Assembly: GCA_020744425.1 (NCBI GenBank)
Contig: JAGMUV010000012.1
Coordinates: 620,001 to 684,000 of the forward strand
DNA: 64,000 nucleotides
From: Dactylonectria macrodidyma
Lineage: Eukaryota > Ascomycota > Sordariomycetes > Hypocreales > Nectriaceae
Direction of reading: 5' to 3'
Below are positions 23,824-32,369 of this stretch, piece by piece (the first letter of the stretch is position 1; every line of letters starts with the position of its first letter). Made by a program: the position numbers and the translations under genes. The notes below the pieces were generated by a model. That model was not told the DNA's origin. It saw nothing but the letters and a program-made list of their open reading frames with translations, and did not search any database.

Positions 23824-23841
23824 ATTCGTTGCATTGAGTGC

Positions 23842-24276
23842 TTAGATTTGCTGAATAGCACGTGCTACCTGTAGAGCTGACGGATCCCCCAATGAAGGAG
23901 AAGTTGATGTTACAGCCGACTGCGGCAGGAACAACGAGTCAAGGTTGAGCCTCCTAGGTGAAATGACTTGGTTGTTTACAACCTCGCTTCTCAGTGACTC
24001 AATAAGCCTCGCTTGTATGTGAATTATGTGTTGTTGGTATGTCACCTGTTGAACGGTTTGATGTTCCAGCACCTGCTTCTCGTGGATGAGGTTACTAATC
24101 TCCCGGTCCTGCAGCTTTACACATTCCTGATAGTGCGTTAATTCATTGATAATCGCAGTCACCCACCAGAGAGTCTGGGGATGTGGGTTTGCCCCCCAGA
24201 GGTTGTTCGTCGTCATCATGAGTGTGAGTGGCGGAGTCGGTAGTATGGTCTGCAAATACCTCGGTTGATTTAACAA
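23842..24276 (-). CDS. Hypothetical coiled-coil protein, 144 aa
   Basis: Convergent with the Nudix gene, 18 bp apart. The central part is predicted coiled coil (LQDREISNLIHEKQVLEHQT, then IQARLIESLRSEVV). No DNA-binding or catalytic motif is seen. Its regular heptads argue for a real protein, perhaps the C-terminal piece of a longer gene. Upstream, 24328-24143 is open in another frame. Function unknown. Confidence 0.4.
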   Translation of the reverse strand: MLNQPRYLQTILPTPPLTLMMTTNNLWGANPHPQTLWWVTAIINELTHYQECVKLQDREISNLIHEKQVLEHQTVQQVTYQQHIIHIQARLIESLRSEVVNNQVISPRRLNLDSLFLPQSAVTSTSPSLGDPSALQVARAIQQI

Positions 24277-24623
24277 GAGCTATTTGTACCCTTTCCAATG
24301 CGACCCTTCGAATCTTTATTGGTCTCAAGGGGCGAAAGGATTCAAGGCCCTAGAGAATATGGGATCAAATCCGGTCGTGGACTACCTACAGATACAGCAG
24401 GAGTACAGTACTGTACTGTAACAATGGTGTCTTGGACAAACCAACTGTCAGTCCAAGTTATGGCTTAATTCACCCAGTGCTTCAAGTTTGCAACCAACCA
24501 GCCGCTCCTTTCGATTTGTCTAAGAAAAGCGCGGGAAAGGTCAGCTTCCTGCTTCCAAATTGCCACAAGGCTGCGCTGAGAAATGCAGTGTTCATTTTTA
24601 CTCTTCTAGGTACTGTAAGCAAG

Positions 24624-24633
24624 TATATAAATA
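24624..24633 (+). promoter_or_regulatory. TATA box
   Basis: TATATAAATA lies about 70 bp before the ATG at 24696. Confidence 0.45.
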
Positions 24634-24695
24634 AAAGAAGTTCTTTGATATCACGCCATCTATTTCAGAGCTTCTATCTACTTTTATTTTCAAAT

Positions 24696-25162
24696 ATGAG
24701 TGATCATACCGACCAGATCACAGTGAACCCTCTCGATATGGTACAGGACAGGCCTATTGTCGATGAAAGAAAGGCAGTCAGAAGAAGTTGTAGAACATTG
24801 CTTGCGGCTCATATCAGTCAGATACCCCCACCATCCCAAAGAATATTGACTAACTATTCATAGAGGATAGCACTGGCTTAACAATCGAGCCTGAAAATGT
24901 TCGACTGGTAACCAAGAAGAGTGATGGGTATTCTTGGATGCTACACTCATCAGAAGACGGTTACTTATTCTCTAAGAACCTAAGTGAGCACAGCTTAAGT
25001 GCCTATAGAGCACTAAGCTCAGGGGTTGGCGAAAGATTCTATGCTGTTCCCTTCATTGACCCAACAGATATGCAACTTCTTCTCGAAGAACCGCAGAGCT
25101 CTGGCCCTTCGTCGTCGCCAGAGTCTTCGGACGATTACCATGCGCCACCCCCCTTTCGGTAA
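24696..25162 (+). CDS. Unknown gene cut by a Pogo-type terminal repeat
   Basis: Exon 1 (24696-24816, MSDHTDQITVNPLDMVQDRP...) joins 24864-25162 across a 47-nt intron with a classic CTAACTATTCATAG end but a weak GTCAGA donor. The phase is kept. The second part reads STGLTIEPENVRLVTKKSDG and then YSWMLHSSEDGYLF. I do not recognise the family. The host reading frame appears to end at the TA at about 25138, where a Pogo-like terminal repeat begins (CCATGCGCCACCCCCC). The last residues HAPPPFR are therefore encoded by transposon sequence and the native C-terminus is lost. Confidence 0.45.
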
Positions 25163-25600
25163 CCCCCCCCTTTCGGTAACCAAAAAAATCTCCTTCCCAT
25201 ACAAAACTCACCAAGTTCACTTACATAGATTTCAGTCCTTCTTGAACCTATTCGCAAGTCGTCGCCTTCAACAGATAAAGAAATGGCTAGAGTTCACTTT
25301 TCAAGATCAGCCGGTCATGTGGGGTCCGTGGTCCGTGGTCACCCTGCATTTCAAAATTTGCAATTCAGCGTCGTAATCTCCTCCTGCCTCCTGATAATTT
25401 CTCCTCTTGCTAGTCCTCCACAATTCACCTAAAATGGCTTCAAAACGGCCTCGGAGTGTTTATACAGAGGATGACATGGCTGATGCCATACTTGATATCA
25501 CAGAAAACGGCTTATCGCAAAACCATGCCGCCCAGAAACACGGCATACCTCAGCAGTCCATTTCCGACAGATTCCATTTCACGATTGAAAGGCCCTCGCC
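25140..25600 (+). mobile_element. Pogo/Fot1-type element, 5' fragment (copy 1a)
   Basis: Starts after TA with CCATGCGCCACCC and two copies of CCCCTTTCGGTAACC, the same layout as the complete element at 60150. The transposase start (ATG at 25434) reads YTEDDMADAILDITENGLSQ and then NHAAQKHGIPQQSISDRF. This is the psq-type helix-turn-helix that binds the terminal repeats and is homologous to the 60446 protein. Similarity stops near residue 45 (about 25590). The rest of the transposase and the right terminus are missing, replaced by a piggyBac tail. Confidence 0.7.
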
Positions 25601-25649
25601 GAACCCGTCCGATATCCCCTGTGCGATCCCATCAACCGTCCATCTCCTT

Positions 25650-26047
25650 GAGTGCGCGAAGGCGCATTGGATGTATCGGACATGGATCTGATCCAATTAA
25701 AACCGCGAAAAAAATAGTGACATTAGCTAACAGGCATTTCTTGCCTATGATAGAAGTACCAACATTTAGACTTTTTACAAATAGCTACGTTACAAGTCAG
25801 ACAACCCCACATTGTTGATGTACGTATCATTTTAGGGGCCCTTTGTCGGGCCCGGCTGTTGATGCTATTCGCATCTAGCTGTTGCAACGGGCCCTGTTTT
25901 CTAGGGCGTTGAACACTCTGACTTCTAGGGCCGATTTGAACACCCTGACAGGCCAGACATCGGGCCTGTTTTTTCCTATTGTCAAAGATATGCTCTTCAA
26001 ACGGCGTGGTGGTGTTCCCAGCACGATATCTTTGTCTGGATGAGCCT
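25650..26047 (-). mobile_element. piggyBac-type element, 3' fragment (copy A)
   Basis: Nearly identical to 62938-63345. The minus-strand frame (stop at 25723) encodes the Cys-rich tail: ARCLACQG, NSINSRARQRAPK, MWGCLTCNVAICKKSKCWYF. This zinc-binding tail follows the catalytic domain in piggyBac transposases. Similarity with the copy at the window end begins at SSRQRYRAGN (about 26047) and continues past the stop codon to about 25650, which should be close to the element's 3' end. The catalytic domain is absent, so it cannot move by itself. It lies between two Pogo fragments. Confidence 0.65.
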
Positions 26048-26189
26048 ACAAGGAAATCGCGGTCCGGGACGTTAAACGGTTCAAATTGGCTGCCTACGGC
26101 GTCTGTAGGATTGATATCTGGTCTGTAGGTGCTATCGGCGTCTTGCTCACGGCGGCTCCTAGATACCTGTAGCTGCATTAGATACCATC

Positions 26190-27300
26190 CACGACCACTT
26201 AATGGGCACCCCCACTTAATGGGCCACCAAAATTTCGGTCCTCCCATACAAAATCTAAATTTTGGTGCACATAAAAACGGACCACGTTGTCAATCAAAAT
26301 CGAAGTTAGTAAAGAGACTCTCCATAAAATTGATCAAATTTTACTCTCTGCGTGGTTTTTTGACCTCCCGGCCGCTCCGTGTGCGCTGGCAGTGCTTTGT
26401 TACCACCATAAAGTCCTCACTTTCGTCCTCTAACCCGACACCCACCTCAATCACCGACTCAGCCTCCTCATCCACATCCACTTCTATTTCTGCCTTCTTT
26501 GAGTCAGGAAAAGCTTCTCCAGCCGCGAGAGCCTCCGCTAGACCCATGAATCGTCGGTTCGGGTTCGGTACCGCCTTTCTTTTCTTCCCTCGCCGCACCT
26601 GGGCCATCTGCTCTTCGAGGCCAGTAATCCGCGCATTCTGAACGGCCACCTTCATCTATAAAGCTTCCAACACCTTTGCGATCTTACTGTACTTCTGCCT
26701 AGTCAGACCACTTCGGTGTTTGGCCATATCCCTCACTTGCCGGCTCGTTTTCGGCGTATCATCTGAGTGCAGTTGAGGAGGGCTCGGCGTATTGAACTCT
26801 TCCAGCAGTTTTTCTTTGTCCGGTTGAATTTCCGGATGTGTTAGAGCTTTGTGACGGTTAATAGGCCAATTTCCAGTAAATCTCCAGCCGGATAAGATAA
26901 TCTCCTTCCTCATGCCCGCCTCCCTGGCTTTCGCGTATGCCCGAATAAAGTTGGCTTTATCAACCGGCGCAGAATCGGTCAAACTAGCCAGCTTTTGGAG
27001 TTCTTTCCGATACGCACCTTTGACTACATTAAAAATTCCATTATCTAACGGTTGCAAACCATGGGAACAATGTGCTGGTAGGTAACAGCAGTAGATGTTG
27101 TTCAGAAAGCACGTGGCTATCCACTCGTCCTGACTGCTCTTTAGCGACCCTATAGCGGGTGACTCCGCGGCGAAAACACCAAAGGCTCACCTGCGCATGG
27201 CTCCCGTGACCGTCAAGGATAATAAGTCTCGCATCCGATGCATCACGAGGCTCCGTTTGAGGTAGATAGACATCTTTCAACCACTCGAGAGCTATAGTTA
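26190..27300 (-). mobile_element. Pogo/Fot1-type element, 3' part (copy 1b)
   Basis: The plus-strand left edge reads TA then CCATCCACGACCACTTAATGGG, with the CCACTTAATGGG motif repeated 16 bp on. This is the same duplicated-motif layout as the other Pogo-like ends but a different sequence, so a distinct subfamily. The element carries the C-terminal half of its transposase and breaks off at about 27295 in TATATATA sequence. The 5' terminal repeat is not found. Confidence 0.7.
26341..27295 (-). pseudogene. Pogo/Fot1 transposase, C-terminal half (DDE_1)
   Basis: Reads LEWLKDVYLPQT, then LIILDGHGSH with the second catalytic Asp. After a 61-nt intron (27130-27190, GTGAGC...CAG) come DEWIATCFLNN, CCYLPAHCSHGLQPLDNG with the third catalytic Asp, and the arm FTGNWPINRHKAL. 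An in-frame TAG (26656-26658) interrupts KVLEAL/MKVAVQN, where the copy at 60150 has Gln, so CAG changed to TAG. The tail RRGKKRKAVPNPNRRF matches the other copy. The DNA-binding domain and the first catalytic Asp are missing. Confidence 0.85.
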
Positions 27301-28171
27301 TATATATATACTCAAATTTATTATAGTGTCAATGCCTCAGATATTGCAGTTTGAGTTATGTTTTTATTGGTCTTTGGTGTCCATTGGTGCTGCTGACGGC
27401 ATCCGTTCAGTGAGCTGATACAAGATTTTCCAGCTGAGTCTGGATCGTGAAATTTCGCCTCCGTGTGAAGCATCTGCAGGTTCCAGACCCATTTCCGTGT
27501 TAGGGTTGCCTTTTGCCCCATAAATCGGCAGCCTCCGCCGGGGGTGGTTCAATCCGACCCTTCACAATGCCGAGCTTGCTTGGGCCACGTACGCACTCAA
27601 CTAATGCGCAGTGCGATAATGACGTGTATGCTGAATGTAACTAGTGGCCGGCTTCCTCATCAGCGTGCTCTTTTGGAATCCAGCTTTTGCGAAGACCCTC
27701 CACATAGTCATAGTGGAGATGTTGAAACCTTCCAATATCAGCACAGGATTTTTCCCTTCCGTAGTGATCTTGGGATACCTTGGCGATAACTTGTTATTCG
27801 GCCTAACCAGTCCGCTTGCTAGGATGGCCAGAGCGAGGAGCACCTTGCACAAATTCATCCCGAATAGTAACAAGCCACCAAGAGTTCAATGGCTCGGGCA
27901 TAGATACAGTTAACCTGCCGAATAGAAATCCCAGTTAGGCCATGAACCTTACAACTAGACCTCGAGTCGAAATATCCGTATAAGGAACTTAAGCGTCCCA
28001 GCCGATCTCGACCATGGATCTCTGCGTTTACAATGGGAATGGCATATTTTGTAGGTTAGTACATTAGAATTCCGAATCTCACCCAATATTAATGGAAATT
28101 GATGGATTCGATACGGTCAATTCGATCAGACTGATAGGGGATCAATGCATTGTGAAGTCCAAAGACGGTGA
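27301..28171. other. Unassigned; possible secreted-protein frame
   Basis: A minus-strand frame at 27873-27601 begins with a hydrophobic stretch (MNLCKVLLALAILASGL) like a signal peptide, followed by 65 polar residues with no motif. Sequence at 27552-27321 is open in two frames without recognisable content. No gene is firm. Confidence 0.3.
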
Positions 28172-28559
28172 TTGTATTGTCTAGGATGCCTCCGGCCCCC
28201 TCTTTTTATCCCTTTGCAACAGCTAAGGCAGACTGGCCGTACCGATCCACCTTCTTCTCCACTATTTAATCTCTATTAGAGTAACAGAAGTGATACCATC
28301 ATCAGTGGCGAATAGCGCCTACAGGCTGTAAGTGCAATGTTGCGATCGGTACTCTGGGATAGTGCAGAGACTTCTGTTCTGACTAAATTTTGGTGAGAGA
28401 TGATGTACCTTACCATGTAGCGTATCATAGTAGCTAGAAAACTAGGAAAAGAGGATCGGTACGCCCAGTCTGCCTTAGCTGTTGCAAAGGGATGCAAATT
28501 CGGGTCTTATGCCGCCACGCGAGGGGTCAACCTAACAGATAGTATTGATCTAGGATGCC
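28172..28559. repeat. Fold-back repeat bounded by direct repeats
   Basis: Direct repeats GTATTGTCTAGGATGCC (about 28174-28190) and GTATTGATCTAGGATGCC (about 28542-28559) bound a segment with about 40-bp inverted arms. One arm contains CCTTTGCAACAGCTAAGGCAG (about 28210) and the other CTGCCTTAGCTGTTGCAAAGG (about 28470-28490). The right part also contains TCTTATGCCGCCACGCGAGGGG, which recurs inverted near 38530. It has no coding content. It may be a small non-autonomous element or the relic of a recombination. Confidence 0.5.
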
Positions 28560-28560
28560 C

Positions 28561-28734
28561 TGTCACGAGCGTTTGTCGTGTGTGGCACCTGATTGGGTGT
28601 GTGTATGTTCTTGATTGTGTCAAGTCCCCGCTCTGAGTCCCTGTACACCCTTTATGCTAAAATAGCTAGAAGGATATTGCTATAGCAGGCACACGCCATA
28701 TACACGCCCTGCTACCCAAATACACATCGTGACA
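28561..28734 (-). repeat. Copia 3' LTR
   Basis: Starts TGTCACGA and ends TCGTGACA, an 8-bp inverted pair around the TG...CA ends. It is 98% identical to the LTR at 33751 (three mismatches by eye). The inner side is bordered by the purine tract AAGGGGGTG on the minus strand. Confidence 0.93.
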
Positions 28735-28769
28735 CACCCCCTTAGCCGAGGCCATTACCAAGGACTTGG

Positions 28770-31700
28770 CTACCCTATAAATTGTCTTTTGGGTCTCTGC
28801 CCTCCTTGATATCCGAGTCTTGCCTCCTTATCAGGGCTGTTGCCTTCCTTCTGGCTGCGTGTTTTCGCAATCTGGTCCTTCATAGCTTCCATTCGCTGTT
28901 CCAGGGCAATCTGGTGTGAAATGTCCTCCATTTGAAGCATCTTAATGAATGTTGCATGCCGTTGCTTGGGCAGGGCCTTTGTCATCCCGTCTGCAATCAT
29001 CTTCGATGTTGGGACCCAGCCGAACTCAACTCTCTTCTCCCTGTATTCTTGTCGTAACCAGTGTCGATGAATATCCACATGCCGAAGCTTCGTAGTCAAC
29101 TTGGCTGATTCCTCAGTCAGGAGCCTAATTGTCTGGGCATTATCGCATTCAATATGCAATGGTCCGTCAATCTGAACTTCCAGCTCCTTAAGAATCCTGC
29201 TTGCGAAGATAGCTTCCTTAGCTGTCTGAGACAAAGCTAGCAATTCAGCTTCAGTGCTTGACGTAGTGACTGTGGACTGTTTTGTTGCTTTCCAGGCAAT
29301 TGGTCCTCCAAACAGCATCATCACATAGCCTTGCGAGCTCTTCCTGTCTATTGTATTGTCTGCATAGGAAGCATCGCTTGCACATAGGAAGCTCTTGAGG
29401 AATCTTGTTCCTCCCAGCCTGATTCCCAGTGAACGTGTTCCATACAAATACTGCAAGACTCGGTCTGCGGCCTTATGATGTGTCTGGTCTGGATTCTGAT
29501 TGAACCTCGCTAGCCTTGCGGCTGCGAATGCAACATCGGGTCGTGTTGAGATTGATGCGAACAATATCGATCCGACTTTCTTCAAATATTTCTCGATTGA
29601 ACGCCAGTCGGCTTGGCAGGTTGCTGGTAACAATTCTTCCTCTGTCATCGGAGTCTCGGGAACCTTGGTCTCTAGATCGATATCATACTGGTAAGCAATC
29701 TTATCGATATATGCATCTTGAGTCAGCCAGATAGATCGCTTAGCTCTGTTTCGTATGATGTGAATTCCAAGAAACCACTTCGGTTCTCCCAGCACGGTCA
29801 TGTTATAGGTCTGCTGTAGGCCTTCCATAGCCTTCTTTGCCCTGTCTGCCTTCTCCTTCTGGTATGCCCAGATAAGATCGTCAACAAAGAAGAAGACAAT
29901 CACTCCATCTTTAAGCATCACACAGGGTTCGTCGGGAACAGTCCTGAAGCCGAGGTCTCGGAGGGTTCGTGTCAGGTCTTGTTGCCATAAGAACGGAGAC
30001 CTCCGTAGTCCGTAGAGCGCCTTCTGGAGCTTTAGAACTCTGCCGTACTTTTGGAATCCCGGTGGCATTCTCATGAATACCAGCTCATCTAGCTCGCAGT
30101 GTACGAAAGCATTTACAGCATCCATCTGCACGAGCTCCAGATCGTATTCTGCCGCTATTGCCATAAGCGCCCTGAAAGACATGCTTGCAAGCGTTGTCGC
30201 TCGAGTCGGCAGATCTCCCCTAGCCTGTTGATTGCCGCAGACAACAAGACGGGCTTTGCACTTAACCAGGTATCCATGCTTGTCTGTTTTGTAGGTAAAT
30301 ACCCACATACAGCTTAGCACCTGTTGTCCTTTTGCCTGACGCCATGGCACTTCCACGAACGACTTCATCTGTTGGTGAGATGCCATATGTTCTTCTTGTG
30401 CTTTGCGGAACTGTTCTTTAAACGGGTGGTTGTCGAGATCCCTGAGAGTCTTCGGCTCCTCTGGTAAGTTTCGCTTATGTATCTTCTCCGGCTTGAACTT
30501 CATTCTAGCGACGAAACTCCCATGATAAGCTGTCTCGATTGGAACTGGGACAAAGTCTTCCAAGCAGCTTTCTACGACTGCAATTAGCGGAATATCTGCT
30601 CTCACCCCCTCAGCTCCAGCGACTGGTAAGAAGACTGAAAGCGCTGCATCTTGCTCCTGGTCTGGTTCAGTTGGTGGAGGTGTACATAATGCTTCCTCTA
30701 AAGCTCTTGCTAGTTCGTAGTCTTCTTTGTCCGCTTGGTCGTCCTGATATTCTTCTGGATCATTTTCTGGAACCATTTCTTCCCCGTCGTCACCCTGGTC
30801 TTCTTCATGGTTGCCAGATTCAAAGACTGGCTCATCTTCTTCAAGTACAGCTTGGTTGTTCAGCTGGCTTGGCGGAATAGCGACCTTCTCGACCAGGTCA
30901 TCAACGCTATCAATGAGTTCCTTTTCCGTACATTTGCCGTCAAAGAATGTGTCTTCGTCAAAGATAACGTCTCGAGTTGATATGACTTTTCCTTTGTGCG
31001 GGACCCAAACACGAAAGATGTTTGTCGAGTCATAGCCAACAAGATAGCCGATGTGCGCTCTTGGGTCAAGCTTGCGGAGCTTCTTTCGTTTGAGTTGCGC
31101 TCGTGAAGTCATGGCGTAGGCCCTGCAGCCATATGCCTTCAAGTGCGATAGGTATGGCTGTCTTGAGTAGAACAACTCATAAGGGGTCTTCCACTCATTC
31201 GACTCTCGCGGTGTTCTGTTCTTCAGGTACACGGCTGCGCTGATTATTTCTCTCCAAAGACCATGCGGTATGTTGGCTGTGATTCTCATCACTCGGCTCT
31301 TCTCAATTACCGCACCCCCTGAGCGCTCAGCTCCTCCGTTCTGAGCTTGCGTATTTGGCGCTGATGGTTTCCCAATAATGCCTCTCCACATCATCCAGTA
31401 TTTAAACTTCTTAGTGAAGAGCTCATTGTCTGAGCGAACCACTTTAACCAGATAGCCATAGTGGATCTTCATCCAGTGATAGAAGTGTCTCACTATCTTG
31501 CCGCTCTCTCGTCTGTCATACGTCTTGGTATAGTATGGAAAGACCATACCAGACCAGGCGTCTGTGATAAACATGGCTCGAATAAAGCCCTTCGCATCTT
31601 CATCGATGTCGGTCCAGTCAATCCAAATTTCGTAACATGGCTTGTCTTTTTCTCGGTCTGGTGGCCGTCGAGATATCTGCCGATGTATCTTCCCTTGGCT

Positions 31701-32366
31701 GCAGCCTGGACACTGCGTTGTCTTTGGTCCACGGAGTCGTATCCCTAGGGAATTCTTTCCCAAGTGATGCAATACTAACGGACTTGGATGTCCCATTCGA
31801 AGATGCCATAAGGATCCAATCGCTACTGCTGGTGCCCTTGGATTTCGCGATGTTCTTCGCCTGTATTGCGTGCTAAAGATAGCATCCTCAACGTCGCGCG
31901 AAATCTCTCGATACTGCAGTACGAATTGATTATGCATCTGATGGACGATGCATATGGTTGAGCCGTCCCTTCGGATTAGGAGGTTGTTGATAGTATCCCA
32001 AAAGATTCCGTTTTCTCGAAGCAATTGAAAGGATACTAGGTTCGTGCTGAAATCGGTACAATAGGTTGCGTTCCGTAGGCGCAAAATTCCAACTTTCCCT
32101 TCTGGAAGTGTGACCTCTAGGTCAACTCTTCCAAAACCTAGGATTGGAACTTCTGATGCTCCTGCAATAACTGCCTCTCCGTCTGCTGCCTTACGGAAGG
32201 TCTTAAACCTAGTCAGATCGTTAAAAATATGCAACGTTGTACCAAAATCCAAGATTGTTGATAAACGTAGCGGATACACAGTAGTTGCAGAGGTAAAGGC
32301 TGATCGTAGGTGCGCTGTGTTCGCCGCTCCTATGATCTTCACTCTGGCCTTTCTCTCCTGTAATTG
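28770..32366 (-). CDS. pol: Copia Pol: protease, integrase, RT, RNase H
   Basis: The frame is open directly after the gag UGA (32367-32369) to 28770. The first in-frame start-like codon is GTG at 32342, so translation by readthrough is more likely than a new start. Protease: LDFGTTLHIF. Integrase: HLRMGH...CPGC zinc site, then WIDWTD, RSDNELFTKK and NGGAERSGG for the DDE triad. Reverse transcriptase: KARLVVCGNQQ, QMDAVNAFVHCELDE, and FFVDDLIW for the YxDD box (FVDD). RNase H: CASDASYADN, SSTEAELLAL, and HIECDNAQ. About 1,198 residues with no stops. The integrase-before-RT order defines Pseudoviridae/copia. The product copies genomic RNA into cDNA in virus-like particles and inserts it. Confidence 0.95.
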   Translation of the reverse strand, partial: QLQERKARVKIIGAANTAHLRSAFTSATTVYPLRLSTILDFGTTLHIFNDLTRFKTFRKAADGEAVIAGASEVPILGFGRVDLEVTLPEGKVGILRLRNATYCTDFSTNLVSFQLLRENGIFWDTINNLLIRRDGSTICIVHQMHNQFVLQYREISRDVEDAIFSTQYRRRTSRNPRAPAVAIGSLWHLRMGHPSPLVLHHLGKNSLGIRLRGPKTTQCPGCSQGKIHRQISRRPPDREKDKPCYEIWIDWTDIDEDAKGFIRAMFITDAWSGMVFPYYTKTYDRRESGKIVRHFYHWMKIHYGYLVKVVRSDNELFTKKFKYWMMWRGIIGKPSAPNTQAQNGGAERSGGAVIEKSRVMRITANIPHGLWREIISAAVYLKNRTPRESNEWKTPYELFYSRQPYLSHLKAYGCRAYAMTSRAQLKRKKLRKLDPRAHIGYLVGYDSTNIFRVWVPHKGKVISTRDVIFDEDTFFDGKCTEKELIDSVDDLVEKVAIPPSQLNNQAVLEEDEPVFESGNHEEDQGDDGEEMVPENDPEEYQDDQADKEDYELARALEEALCTPPPTEPDQEQDAALSVFLPVAGAEGVRADIPLIAVVESCLEDFVPVPIETAYHGSFVARMKFKPEKIHKRNLPEEPKTLRDLDNHPFKEQFRKAQEEHMASHQQMKSFVEVPWRQAKGQQVLSCMWVFTYKTDKHGYLVKCKARLVVCGNQQARGDLPTRATTLASMSFRALMAIAAEYDLELVQMDAVNAFVHCELDELVFMRMPPGFQKYGRVLKLQKALYGLRRSPFLWQQDLTRTLRDLGFRTVPDEPCVMLKDGVIVFFFVDDLIWAYQKEKADRAKKAMEGLQQTYNMTVLGEPKWFLGIHIIRNRAKRSIWLTQDAYIDKIAYQYDIDLETKVPETPMTEEELLPATCQADWRSIEKYLKKVGSILFASISTRPDVAFAAARLARFNQNPDQTHHKAADRVLQYLYGTRSLGIRLGGTRFLKSFLCASDASYADNTIDRKSSQGYVMMLFGGPIAWKATKQSTVTTSSTEAELLALSQTAKEAIFASRILKELEVQIDGPLHIECDNAQTIRLLTEESAKLTTKLRHVDIHRHWLRQEYREKRVEFGWVPTSKMIADGMTKALPKQRHATFIKMLQMEDISHQIALEQRMEAMKDQIAKTRSQKEGNSPDKEARLGYQGGQRPKRQFIG

Positions 32367-32369
32367 TCA
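32361..32369 (-). promoter_or_regulatory. Leaky stop UGA-CAA-UUA between gag and pol
   Basis: The minus strand reads AAC TGA CAA TTA CAG. The six bases after the stop fit the CAR-YYA readthrough context known from tobamoviruses, and pol lies in the same frame. This suggests that a fraction of ribosomes produce Gag-Pol. A plain nonsense mutation cannot be excluded from one copy. Confidence 0.6.

Noticed and set aside
25723..26247. A complete 174-codon gene at the piggyBac fragment
   Set aside because: The N-terminal third runs into the Pogo terminal repeat (GGPKFWWPIKWG is read from CCACTTAATGGG sequence); only the Cys-rich tail is meaningful.
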